A stretch of 18,291 nucleotides of DNA, from the NCBI GenBank assembly GCA_002405515.1, contig DHLZ01000174.1:1-18291 (forward strand), in the 5' to 3' direction. Below, piece after piece: positions 7,315 through 18,259 of the stretch (position 1 is its first letter; every line of letters starts with the position of its first letter). The stretch is from Planctomycetaceae bacterium UBA4655. GTDB lineage: Bacteria > Planctomycetota > Planctomycetia > Pirellulales > UBA1268. A program made the translations under genes and the position numbers. The notes under the pieces are model-generated. The model did no database searches. It was not told where the DNA came from and worked only from the letters and a program-made list of their open reading frames with translations.

Positions 7315-8868
7315 ATGCGGTCGCCACTCCTCTCCATCATGGTCGTTGCCGTCGTCGTGGCGGCCCTGCCGTCAGCCACATTCGCCCAGGTGCCGCAGGT
7401 GCAGACCGCGAAGGAGTCCACGACGCGGCTCTACGTGAAGACGCTCCCGCCCGGGGCACAGGTGACGCTCGACGGCAAGCCGCTTGGCGTGAGCGACGGC
7501 CTCTTTCTCGTGCCGGCGGGCACCGCGAAGGTGACCGTGCAGTTCGACGGCGCCGAGCCGCAGGTGCGGCAGGTGGAGATCGCCGACGGGCGGATCACGC
7601 GGGTGGAAGTGAGCCTGGCCGGCGACCAGCCGGACGGAGGCTTCCGCGTCGATCCACCGCAAGCGGCGGCCCAACAAGACGCTTTCGGCTTCGGAACGCC
7701 GCCCGGTGCGGTGCGGCTGACGTCGAAACGGCCGCCGGTGCCTGCGGTGCCGCTCTCACCGCTCGACGCCAAGCTGCTCGCGATGGTCGATGATGTCAAC
7801 TTCGTCGAGACGCCGCTCCGCGACGTGGTGCCTGCCCTTGCGAAGTCCGCAGGTGTCGAGATGCTCGTCGACACGAGAGCACTCGAGGAATCGGGCGTCG
7901 ATCTGAATACTCCGATCACGGACCGGCTTCAGGGCTTGCCCCTGATCGCGGTGCTCGACAACCTGCTTCGCCCGTGTGGCCTCACCGTGCTCGTTCGCGA
8001 CGGAATCATCGAAGCGACGTCGGTCGAGCGTGCGTCCGAGAAGCCGATCGTGCACGTGCACGACGTCTCCGATCTCACCGGAGCGGAGGGGCTGGCCGGG
8101 CTTGCCGAGCTGATCCAGGAAGGGATCGCCCCTGATTCATGGCGCAATGCGGGGGGCGAGGGCGCGATCAGGCAGATCATCGCCGATGAAGGCACGGCAC
8201 TCGCCGTTTCGCAGTCATGGCAGAATCAGTGGCAGATCGCCCGCTTGCTCGACGTGCTCCGCCAGGCGAAAGCCACGCCGCCCGATAAGCGGCGGCCGCT
8301 GGGCTACGCCGGCTACTGGAGCGGTGCGGCCACGGCGGTCGCCGCCCGGGCCGCGCTGGAGAAGGCCGTGAACGTGGAGTTCGACGAGATGCCGCTCCGC
8401 GACGCCCTCGCCGCCCTCGCCAAGCAGGCGGGCGTGCCGATCGGGCTCGATTTCAGGTCGCTCGACGTTGCCGGCGTGGATGTCAATATGCCCGTCACCT
8501 TCGCCCTCAAAGGCCGGCCGCTCGCCGTGGCGCTCGATCGGATGCTCGATCCGCTCGACATGACGTTCGTGATCCGCGGGTGTCGGTTCGTGGCGACCAC
8601 CCGGGATGCAGCCGTGGAAATGCGGTCGGTGGCGTTCTATCCATTTGGACCCGACACCGACAGGCAAGGCCGCGCCAACTGGCCAGGCCTGGTCGATGCG
8701 ATCGAGGCCACCGTCACCCCCGACAACTGGAGGTCGGTGGGGGGGGCATCCATGATCCGGGTGATCGACGGCGACGTTCCCGGCCTCGCGATCAGCCACA
8801 CGACGGCCGGCCACCGTGCCGTGGATGCGTTTCTCACCGCGATACCCAAGGGAGCCACGATCAAGTAG
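7315..8868 (+). CDS. Exported protein with a PEGA domain and two STN-like repeats
   Basis: This 517-residue protein starts with a Sec signal peptide (hydrophobic core about 5-18, likely cleavage after ATFA-Q). A PEGA-like beta domain follows (about 37-101, LYVKTLPPGAQVTLDGKPLG). Two related blocks of about 165 residues lie at 151-318 and 347-511. Each opens with a secretin/TonB N-terminus-like unit: ETPLRDVVPALAKSAGVEML in the first and EMPLRDALAALAKQAGVPIG in the second. Each continues with a matching tail (APDSWRNAGGEGAIR and TPDNWRSVGGASMIR). Such units bind partners in secretins and TonB receptors, but no secretin barrel is present here, so the role is unknown. A well-spaced AGGAG precedes the ATG. 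It is divergent from the sigma factor/kinase pair, and the kinase also has a PEGA domain, which suggests one envelope signalling system. The next gene converges, 42 bases away. Confidence 0.85.
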   Translation: MRSPLLSIMVVAVVVAALPSATFAQVPQVQTAKESTTRLYVKTLPPGAQVTLDGKPLGVSDGLFLVPAGTAKVTVQFDGAEPQVRQVEIADGRITRVEVSLAGDQPDGGFRVDPPQAAAQQDAFGFGTPPGAVRLTSKRPPVPAVPLSPLDAKLLAMVDDVNFVETPLRDVVPALAKSAGVEMLVDTRALEESGVDLNTPITDRLQGLPLIAVLDNLLRPCGLTVLVRDGIIEATSVERASEKPIVHVHDVSDLTGAEGLAGLAELIQEGIAPDSWRNAGGEGAIRQIIADEGTALAVSQSWQNQWQIARLLDVLRQAKATPPDKRRPLGYAGYWSGAATAVAARAALEKAVNVEFDEMPLRDALAALAKQAGVPIGLDFRSLDVAGVDVNMPVTFALKGRPLAVALDRMLDPLDMTFVIRGCRFVATTRDAAVEMRSVAFYPFGPDTDRQGRANWPGLVDAIEATVTPDNWRSVGGASMIRVIDGDVPGLAISHTTAGHRAVDAFLTAIPKGATIK

Positions 8869-8884
8869 CTCAGGGAGAGCGGTT

Positions 8885-8906
8885 CCGGCGAGCGGGCCTT
8901 CGCCGG
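8885..8906. terminator. Hairpin between convergent genes
   Basis: CCGGCGA (8885-8891) and TCGCCGG (8900-8906) form a perfect 7-bp GC-rich stem with an 8-base loop. It sits in the 42-base gap between two convergent stop codons and could serve both. There is no T run on either side, so intrinsic termination is uncertain. Confidence 0.4.
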
Positions 8907-8910
8907 CCGT

Positions 8911-12360
<3,450 letters not shown>

Positions 12361-12448
12361 GGGGGAACGTCCATGTCGTTGGGGAGAATTGCGGGTCAAT
12401 CCTACCGTGCGGCCGCCTCCCCGCCAGAGGATGGGGCCGTCGTCGCCG

Positions 12449-13183
12449 TCAGCGTGGACCGCCCGGTCGGGGTTCCTCCGCGTAGCTCGGCCGGATGTAT
12501 TCGGGCACGAGCGATCGGGGGTCGTCGAAGTCGTCCGCCCGAGCCCTCTCCAGGGCCGCCTCGGCCACCAGCGTCGCGTGGGCATACCAGCGGTCGATGC
12601 TCGGCACGACGAGATCGCCGCGAGAGGCGACCGTGTCGGCGAGCTTCTCGAGGGCCGGGCCGGCGACGATCGTGCCGGGCTCGAGCGACGCAAGCCATGG
12701 CTCGACACCGCACAGCCCCGCCGCGGCGACGAGGACGGCGCCCGCATCGTCGAGTCGCAGCTCCGAGGCATGGACCTCGCCTCTGCCGGCGTCGAAGGCG
12801 ATCGAGAGCTTCCCGCCGGGCCGCGCCGCCGGCTCGCCGCGGAGGCCGCGTGCGATCGCATCGACCGCCGACACGCCGACGAGCCGGCTGCCGCATGTCC
12901 AGGCGAGCGCCTTCGCCGCCGTGACGCCGACCCGCAGCCCGGTGAACGAGCCCGGCCCGCGGACGACCGCCACGCAGTCGATCGAGGCGATCGGCCAGTC
13001 CGCACGGCTCGTGACCGCGAGCACGGCCGGCGCGAGCAGCCTCGCATGATCCATCGCCACGGGCAGCCGCTCGACGCACGCCACGCCCTCGCCGACGGCA
13101 GCAACGGACCCCTGCGATGCGGACGTGTCGATCGCGATCAGGCGACGGAGCGGGTGCGGGGGCGGCATGGAGACGGTCGCCAT
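12449..13183 (-). CDS. tsaB: tRNA threonylcarbamoyladenosine biosynthesis protein TsaB
   Basis: This 244-residue protein is TsaB (YeaZ), the inactive TsaD paralogue that supports the TsaB-TsaD-TsaE complex adding t6A at position 37 of ANN-decoding tRNAs. The start of the ASKHA fold reads LIAIDTSASQGSVA (15-28). The hallmark RGPGSFTGLRVG lies at 75-86. The C-terminal segment PEYIRPSYAEE (226-236) is typical. Length is normal. Two starts are possible, at 13183 and at 13168 (five codons later). Neither has a Shine-Dalgarno. It is divergent from the phosphoesterase gene, about 60 bases away, and precedes pyc on the same strand. tsaD and tsaE are not in this window. Confidence 0.93.
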   Translation of the reverse strand: MATVSMPPPHPLRRLIAIDTSASQGSVAAVGEGVACVERLPVAMDHARLLAPAVLAVTSRADWPIASIDCVAVVRGPGSFTGLRVGVTAAKALAWTCGSRLVGVSAVDAIARGLRGEPAARPGGKLSIAFDAGRGEVHASELRLDDAGAVLVAAAGLCGVEPWLASLEPGTIVAGPALEKLADTVASRGDLVVPSIDRWYAHATLVAEAALERARADDFDDPRSLVPEYIRPSYAEEPRPGGPR

Positions 13184-13243
13184 TTGCCATCAATCCGGCG
13201 GGGGGTACGATCAGCGGTTCACTTGGTCCCGGTGCGAGCGAGC

Positions 13244-14014
13244 GTGAAACAGGCCATCATCAGCGACGTCCACGGCAACCTCGAGGCCCTCCACGCGGTT
13301 CTGGAGGATATCGACCGCCAGGGGGTGGACGCCATCTACTGCCTCGGCGACATCGTCGGCTACGGCCCGAATCCTTGCGAGTGCGCCGAGATCGTCCGCG
13401 ACCGCTGCAGCGTCGTGATCCTCGGCAACCACGACCAGGGGGCCCTGTTCGATCCCGAGGGCTTCAACACCGGGGCCGAGAAGGCGATCCGCTGGACACG
13501 AAGCCAGATCGAGGCCCACGACCGGCTGCCGAAGCACCGCCACAATCAGGTGGGTGACTTCCTCGGCGAACTGCCGCGGACATTCCATCAGGAAAAGATG
13601 CTGTTCGTGCACGGCTCGGCCCGGCGGCCCCTCGACGAGTACGTCTTCCCGGAGGACATCTACAACCCGCTCAAACTCGAGCACATCTTCGGGCTCGTGG
13701 AGCAGTACTGCTTCCAGGGCCACACGCACATCCCCGGCATCTTCACGACCGGCCCCGAGTTCCTCCAGCCGGTGCTGCCGGCAGGCCAGCAGGAGTGGCG
13801 GCACGAACTGCCGAGCACGAAGGCCATGGTGAACGTGGGATCGGTCGGCCAGCCCCGCGACGGCGACCGTCGCGCCTGCTACGTGATCGTCGAGGGCCCA
13901 TCGACCGTCCGCTTTCGCCGGGTCGAGTACCCCTGCGAGACGACCCGGCAGAAGATCCACGCGATTGCGGACCTCGACAATTATCTCGGTGACCGCCTCC
14001 TGCAAGGAAAGTGA
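13244..14014 (+). CDS. YfcE/MJ0936-like metallophosphoesterase
   Basis: This 256-residue protein is a calcineurin-like phosphoesterase of the Metallophos_2 group. The two-metal site is complete: D8 and H10 in ISDVHGN, D36 in LGDIVGYGPNP, N62/H63 in GNHDQ, H123 in FVHGS, and H160/H162 in QGHTHIP. It should hydrolyse a phosphoester or phosphodiester in the cytoplasm with Mn or similar ions. The substrate cannot be told from the sequence. The ending NVGSVGQPRDGDRRACYVI is typical of the group. The start is a GTG, giving MKQAIISDVHGN. A second in-frame GTG at 13232 would add four residues. No Shine-Dalgarno is seen for either. The gene stands alone: tsaB is divergent and a long repeat-rich gap follows. 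Confidence 0.92.
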   Translation: MKQAIISDVHGNLEALHAVLEDIDRQGVDAIYCLGDIVGYGPNPCECAEIVRDRCSVVILGNHDQGALFDPEGFNTGAEKAIRWTRSQIEAHDRLPKHRHNQVGDFLGELPRTFHQEKMLFVHGSARRPLDEYVFPEDIYNPLKLEHIFGLVEQYCFQGHTHIPGIFTTGPEFLQPVLPAGQQEWRHELPSTKAMVNVGSVGQPRDGDRRACYVIVEGPSTVRFRRVEYPCETTRQKIHAIADLDNYLGDRLLQGK

Positions 14015-14134
14015 AGGGCCCGCGCATCGGGTACCTGCGACACTCGGAAGCCCGAGGCGCAAGCCGAGAGGGGCGTTGACGTTGCCCTGTGAGTTGATTC
14101 CCGGGCATTCATTCGGCCCCTCTGCACGTCAACT

Positions 14135-14159
14135 CCGGTGGGTTCGGGGCCGCCCGTGC
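14135..14159 (+). repeat. 25-base direct repeat, copy 1
   Basis: It matches 14388-14412 at 23 of 25 bases (CCGGTGGGTTCGGG core, then GCCCGTGC). Its right half is also the left arm of the inverted repeat. Confidence 0.75.
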
Positions 14160-14277
14160 CACGTCTCCGGACGTTCACTTCGGTCCTCCGGACCTTCGCT
14201 CACTGCATGTCCGCTTCGCTCCGCCCTCCGTGGCTCCGCTCGCTTCCATAGCCCGGCGACATGGCACGGGCAGCCCC
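14146..14277. repeat. Inverted-repeat (MITE/REP-like) element
   Basis: The 20-base arms 14146-14165 and 14258-14277 are inverted copies with 18 of 20 matches, and both mismatches could pair as G-U in RNA of one strand. The 92 bases between them have short CTTCG/CTCCG-type runs. There is no coding capacity. The size and layout suit a small non-autonomous element or a structured repeat. Confidence 0.65.
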
Positions 14278-14387
14278 TCACGGTCTTCACGAAGGTACTT
14301 TGATGCTGAACGCCTTGCAGCATCCTCAGGTGTATCCTCACCGTAGCGACGGAGTGTCTGCTCCCCCGGCGGCAATGCGGCGTCGTT

Positions 14388-14412
14388 CCGGTGGGTTCGG
14401 GTCTGCCCGTGC
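14388..14412 (+). repeat. 25-base direct repeat, copy 2
   Basis: This is a 23 of 25 match to 14135-14159. It lies just upstream of the TATACT box before yidC. Confidence 0.75.
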
Positions 14413-14426
14413 TCGCTGACTGCCGG

Positions 14427-14432
14427 TATACT
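14427..14432 (+). promoter_or_regulatory. Possible -10 box (TATACT) for yidC
   Basis: TATACT matches the sigma-70 -10 consensus at five of six bases and lies about 50 bases before the yidC start. No good -35 is seen at the right spacing, so this is tentative. Confidence 0.35.
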
Positions 14433-14483
14433 GCGGACTTCTTTTCCTGAACTTCATTCTCAGTTTTCATCGGATTTGCTGCA

Positions 14484-16859
14484 TTGGAACGCCGCTACAT
14501 TCTCTTCATCGTCCTGTCGCTCGCCGTCGTGCTCGGCAGCCAGGCGATTCGGGCCGTCTTCTTTCCCGCCCCTCCGCCTCCGGCGGTTGAGCAGCTCGCC
14601 GATGCCGAGTCCGCGTCGAAGCCGGGGAGCGACAAGGATGGGACGGCCGACGACCGTGACGCGAAGGAAAGCGGCGCCGCTGCAGCGAACCTCGACGCTC
14701 CGAAGCCAAAAGTTGACGAGGTCGCGGCGAAGGCTCCCGAGGCCGAGTTGCCGCGGGTGCGGTGCACGATCGGCTCGCTCGATCCCGGCTCGCCGGCCCG
14801 CATGCTCGTCACGCTCACCAGCCGCGGTGCCGCGATCGAGCGGATCGAGCTTGCCGGCAGCCGCTTCCACGATCAGGACGACCGGTCCGGGTATCTCGGG
14901 CATCTGGCGCCCGTGGCGACCAAGGGAGGCTGCCGGGTCATGCTCGTCGGGGCGGAAACGCCGGCCGACCTCGCCGGGATCCGCAGCGGCGACGTCATCG
15001 AAAGCGTCGGCGGCGTGCCGACGCCGGATCCTGCCGCGCTTCGGAAGGCGCTCGCGCCGACGCGGCCCGGCCGGAAGGTCGATGCCGTCGTCGAGCGTGG
15101 CGGCGAGAAGCTCACGATCCCCGTCGTGCTCGACCGCCGTCCGCTCGAGGTGGTTCGGCCCGAACGGCTCACGATCCCGGTCGATGACGCCGAGGCGGAT
15201 CCGTGCGACCCGCTCTCCTTCCGCGTGTCCCTTGAGCAGCGGGACGGATTGAAGCGGCCGAATGGCGAATCGACCGAGATCGCCGGGAGCGAACTCTGGG
15301 AGCAGGACTGGGCGACGACGATCGAATCGGAAACGAGCGTTCGTTTCACGCGGAAGCTCGCCGGCGGCCTCGTCGTCTCGAAGACGTACCGCATCGTGGA
15401 AGCTCCCGAGGGGGGCGAGCCCGGCCACCGCCTGGAACTCATGCTCGAATTCACCGGTGGTGACGAGCCGGCAAAGCTGTCCTACGCCCTCGACGGGCCG
15501 ACGGGCCTGCCGACGGAGGGATGGTGGTACACGGCGAGGGTTGCCCGCGACTGGGGCTCGCTCGGTGTCCGCGATCCTGCGTTTCGCTTCGTCGGCCAGC
15601 CGTCCCGCGTTGTGAGCAGCCTCACGCTCGCCGATGCTTCGGCCGAGCGGCCGGCGTCGGCCGTGCTCGACGAGAAGCCGCTCTCGTTCGCGGGAGTCGA
15701 TGCGCTCTACTTCGCCTCGGCCCTGCTGCCGCTTCCCGCCGCGGACGGCTCGGCGGAGCCGCCGTCGCTCGCGGAGGTGCGGCCGCTCGTGGTGGGGGAA
15801 GTCCCGGATCCCGCGAGAAAGAAGCTCGTGAACGTCACGACCCGGGTCGTCTCGAAGGAAATCGTCGTGGAGCCGGGCAAGACCGTCCGGCAGCGGTTCG
15901 GTGTCTTCGCCGGCCCGAAGCAGCCGGAGCTGCTCTCCCAGTTCGGCCTCAAGGGGGCGGCGATGGACGACCTCGTCTACTACGGATGGTTCGGCTGGGT
16001 GGCCCGGCCGATGATCGCGCTTCTGCACGCGCTCCACGCGGTGATCGGCAACTACGGCATCGCGATCATCCTGCTGACGGTGATGGTCCGCGGGGCGATG
16101 TTCCCGATCAGCCGCAAGCAGGCCCTCTCCTCGCAGAAGATGCAGGCGCTGCAGCCGGAGATGAAGGCGATCGCGGAGAAGTACAAGAACGATCCGGAGA
16201 AGCGGACGAAGGCGACGCAGGAACTCTGGAAGAAGCACGATTACAACCCCGCGGGCGGCTGCCTGCTCGTGTTCATCCAGATCCCCATCTTCATGGGGCT
16301 CTACAGGTCGCTCGCCACCGACGTCGAACTGCGGCAGGCGCCGCTCTTCACCGACGCGATCCGCTGGTGCTCGAACCTCGCCGCCCCCGACATGCTCTGG
16401 GACTGGTCGAAGGCGCTGCCGGGGTTCCTGACGGCGCCGGAGGGCTGGCTCGGACCGTTCCTCAACCTCTTTCCGCTGGCCACGATCGGGCTCTTCCTCT
16501 GGCAGCAGAAGCTCTTCATGCCGCCGGCCGTGGACGAGCAGGCGAAGGTGCAGCAGCAGGTGATGAAGTACATGATGTTCTTCATGGCCCTCATGTTCTT
16601 CAAGGTCCCCTGCGGCCTCTGCCTCTACTTCATCGCGTCGAGCCTCTGGGGTATCGCGGAACGGATCTGGATGCCCGTACCGCAGGCCGCGCCGGCCGCT
16701 GCTGCTACTGCGGTCCCCGCAGGCCCAAGGGAGAATGGGCCCCGGGAGAAATCGACGGCGACGAAGATCGTCGAGGCGGTCATGGCGAAGGCCGACGCGT
16801 CGCACCGGCAGGCCACGGCCCCGGATCGGCGGAAGGGCCGATCGCGAAATCGCCGATAA
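14484..16859 (+). CDS. yidC: Membrane protein insertase YidC with PDZ-like insertion
   Basis: This 791-residue protein is YidC/Oxa1, which inserts and folds inner-membrane proteins alone or with SecYEG. It starts at a TTG (MERRYILFIVLSLAVVLGSQ), the usual YidC beginning with TM1. The periplasmic domain runs from about 90 to 490. Within it, residues about 148-217 look like a PDZ domain: ETPADLAGIRSGDVIESVGG, then a helix and a closing strand, GEKLTIPVVL. The conserved insertase core (about 500-730) includes LTVMVRGAMFPISRKQ with R536, the groove arginine, and further spans GGCLLVFIQIPIFMGLYRSL and MKYMMFFMALMFF. The tail is basic, as in forms that contact ribosomes. Length is well above the roughly 550 of E. 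coli YidC. No Shine-Dalgarno is visible. Usual neighbours such as rnpA, rpmH or jag are not seen in this window. Confidence 0.95.
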   Translation: MERRYILFIVLSLAVVLGSQAIRAVFFPAPPPPAVEQLADAESASKPGSDKDGTADDRDAKESGAAAANLDAPKPKVDEVAAKAPEAELPRVRCTIGSLDPGSPARMLVTLTSRGAAIERIELAGSRFHDQDDRSGYLGHLAPVATKGGCRVMLVGAETPADLAGIRSGDVIESVGGVPTPDPAALRKALAPTRPGRKVDAVVERGGEKLTIPVVLDRRPLEVVRPERLTIPVDDAEADPCDPLSFRVSLEQRDGLKRPNGESTEIAGSELWEQDWATTIESETSVRFTRKLAGGLVVSKTYRIVEAPEGGEPGHRLELMLEFTGGDEPAKLSYALDGPTGLPTEGWWYTARVARDWGSLGVRDPAFRFVGQPSRVVSSLTLADASAERPASAVLDEKPLSFAGVDALYFASALLPLPAADGSAEPPSLAEVRPLVVGEVPDPARKKLVNVTTRVVSKEIVVEPGKTVRQRFGVFAGPKQPELLSQFGLKGAAMDDLVYYGWFGWVARPMIALLHALHAVIGNYGIAIILLTVMVRGAMFPISRKQALSSQKMQALQPEMKAIAEKYKNDPEKRTKATQELWKKHDYNPAGGCLLVFIQIPIFMGLYRSLATDVELRQAPLFTDAIRWCSNLAAPDMLWDWSKALPGFLTAPEGWLGPFLNLFPLATIGLFLWQQKLFMPPAVDEQAKVQQQVMKYMMFFMALMFFKVPCGLCLYFIASSLWGIAERIWMPVPQAAPAAAATAVPAGPRENGPREKSTATKIVEAVMAKADASHRQATAPDRRKGRSRNRR

Positions 16860-16874
16860 TTCCGCAATCGGCGA
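16824..16874. terminator. Two hairpins around the yidC stop codon
   Basis: GATCGGC/GCCGATC (16824-16830, 16837-16843) has a 6-base loop. A second 8-bp stem lies at 16850-16857 and 16867-16874 with a 9-base loop and spans the TAA. A short A run follows but no T run, so factor-independent termination is doubtful on the + strand. Confidence 0.35.
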
Positions 16875-17002
16875 AAAAGCGGAGAACCAACCGTTGACCT
16901 GAGCGTACCTTTCAGTCAGGTTGCCTGAGGCAGGTCCCGTTTTCGAAAGAACCGTACCCCGACGGCATTTTTCTCGCAAAAATCGCACCAGCACCTCCCG
17001 AA

Positions 17003-17007
17003 AGGAG
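17003..17007 (+). promoter_or_regulatory. Shine-Dalgarno AGGAG for the RTX protein
   Basis: AGGAG, within GAAAGGAG, lies seven bases before the ATG at 17015. It is one of only two clear ribosome binding sites in the window, and both precede genes for exported proteins. Confidence 0.8.
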
Positions 17008-17014
17008 TCTCGCC

Positions 17015-18211
17015 ATGATCGATTACAGCCGTTTTTTCGGGCTGTTCACCCCTCGTTCCGCCCGATCGAGGCTCCGCCGGCCCCGCGTGGACGGCGCGGA
17101 ACCGCTCGAGCGGCGGGCCATGCTGTCGGCGACGTTCGACACGGGTACGGGCGTGCTGACGATCACCGGCAGCGAGGCGGCCGACGTGATCACGCTGAAG
17201 GCCGTGAGGCAGAATGGCACGGTCGTGAATGGCAGCGTCCGGGTGCGGGGAGTGTCGCTCGAGGGCGGGCCGAGCAATGGCGTGTTCCAGAACGTCACGT
17301 CGGTCGTGATCTCGTCGCTCGGCGGTGACGACAGGGTCGTGGTCGGGCCGGGGTTGCGGACGGCGTCGGGCGGCCTGCTGGGCGTCACGGTCGATGCCGG
17401 TTCGGGGAAGGACACCGTGGTCGGCGGCGAGGGTGACGACACGATCATCGGCGGCGGCGACGACGACAACCTGCGGGGCGGGAAGGGCAACGACGACATC
17501 GACGGCGGCCAGGGCAACGACCGCTGCAGCGGCGATGACGGCGACGACGCGCTCGTCGGCGGCGGCGGCAACGACGACCTGCGGGGCGGCAAGGGCAACG
17601 ACTCCGCCTACGGCGGAATGGGCAAGGACCGTCTCCTCGGTGGCGTCGGCGACGACGATCTCGACGGCGGTGCGGACGACGACAAGCTGATCGGCGGTGC
17701 CGGAAACGACGACGACGTCGACGACGACGATTCGTTCATCGACGACGACGACGACGATCTCGACGACAACGAGAACGAGGATGAAGACGAGGACGAGGAC
17801 GAGGACGACGAGGATGGCGTCGATGACGACGAGGATGGCGACGACGACGGCGACGGCGACGATGATCCCGGCATCACGCCCACGCCGCTCACGTTCGACG
17901 GCAACGGCGTCGCCAACGCGTCCGGATCGTCGTTGAACAAGCAGGACAAGAAATTCTTCTCGTTCACCCTGGCCGGGCCGACGAACCTTGGCGTGACGAT
18001 GAATGACGTCGACAACGGCCGGTATCCCGATCTCGAGATCGAGCGGCAGGGTGTCTCCGATGATGAAGAGAACGAGGTCGAACTCGAGCCGAGCGAGGGC
18101 GGGCAGACGAGCGACACGTTCACGCTGCCCGCGGGCACCTACTCGCTCCGGCTGCGGTCGCCCGACCTGCTCGCGGTAGACTTCTCGGTAAGCCTGTTCC
18201 TGAACTCGTGA
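17015..18211 (+). CDS. RTX calcium-binding protein with acidic linker and PPC-like C-terminal domain
   Basis: This 398-residue protein begins with a basic stretch (15-24) and the motif AEPLERRAMLSA (28-39), close to that of the calpain-like protein. A beta-rich part follows (40-130). Residues about 134-230 carry at least ten GGxGxD-type RTX repeats that should bind calcium and fold outside the cell. Residues 231-284 are an acidic run with 41 Asp or Glu in 54. The end (about 290-398) resembles the bacterial pre-peptidase C-terminal (PPC) fold: FFSFTLAGPTNLGVTM, a PDLEIE strand and TFTLPAGTYSLRLRS. No catalytic domain is present, so it may be a surface, adhesive or calcium-holding protein; this is an inference. 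No type I secretion genes are nearby. A good AGGAG supports the start. Antisense frames over this gene are artefacts of GAC repeats. Confidence 0.88.
   Translation: MIDYSRFFGLFTPRSARSRLRRPRVDGAEPLERRAMLSATFDTGTGVLTITGSEAADVITLKAVRQNGTVVNGSVRVRGVSLEGGPSNGVFQNVTSVVISSLGGDDRVVVGPGLRTASGGLLGVTVDAGSGKDTVVGGEGDDTIIGGGDDDNLRGGKGNDDIDGGQGNDRCSGDDGDDALVGGGGNDDLRGGKGNDSAYGGMGKDRLLGGVGDDDLDGGADDDKLIGGAGNDDDVDDDDSFIDDDDDDLDDNENEDEDEDEDEDDEDGVDDDEDGDDDGDGDDDPGITPTPLTFDGNGVANASGSSLNKQDKKFFSFTLAGPTNLGVTMNDVDNGRYPDLEIERQGVSDDEENEVELEPSEGGQTSDTFTLPAGTYSLRLRSPDLLAVDFSVSLFLNS
17705..17866 (+). repeat. GAC/GAG-rich trinucleotide tract coding for poly-Asp/Glu
   Basis: The DNA is an imperfect run of GAC, GAT and GAG triplets within the RTX gene. 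It encodes residues 231-284. Because codons vary (GAC, GAT, GAG, GAA), the protein composition seems to be kept by selection rather than by pure slippage, though slippage could change its length. Confidence 0.8.
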
Positions 18212-18237
18212 GGCCAGCCCCTGGTGCCCGGAACCGT

Positions 18238-18259
18238 GTGGCACTGAAACCAGTGGCAC
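18238..18259. repeat. Inverted repeat GTGGCACTG / CAGTGGCAC
   Basis: Two 9-base arms (18238-18246 and 18251-18259) pair at 8 of 9 positions around AAAC. The repeat lies 27 bases after the RTX stop and may work as a terminator or be a REP-like element. Flanking copies of GAAYCGTGTGG (18231-18241 and 18262-18272) hint at a tandem unit of 31 bases continuing beyond the window. Confidence 0.55.

Larger units (their letters stand above)
14015..14483. other. Repeat-rich gap upstream of yidC
   Basis: No gene is supported in these 469 bases. Short open frames on both strands have no domain and cross repeats. Just after the phosphoesterase stop lies AAGCCCGAGGCGCAAGCCGAG (14048-14068), a type of short intergenic repeat familiar from planctomycetes. 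A 132-base inverted-repeat element (14146-14277) and a 25-base direct repeat (14135-14159 and 14388-14412) follow. The last 70 bases are less GC-rich and should hold the yidC promoter. Confidence 0.6.

Noticed and set aside
14460..16994. Open frame of 844 codons antisense to yidC
   Set aside because: Low-complexity Arg/Glu/His-rich product with no domain, opposite a certain gene.
17414..17704. Regularly spaced repeats, checked as a CRISPR array
   Set aside because: The period is that of RTX nonapeptides (27 bases), the copies diverge at the DNA level and the frame is open throughout.
16916..18259. Antisense frame with long Val/Ile-rich runs that look like membrane spans
   Set aside because: The Val runs are the reverse complement of GAC/GAT codons in the RTX repeats and the acidic tract.
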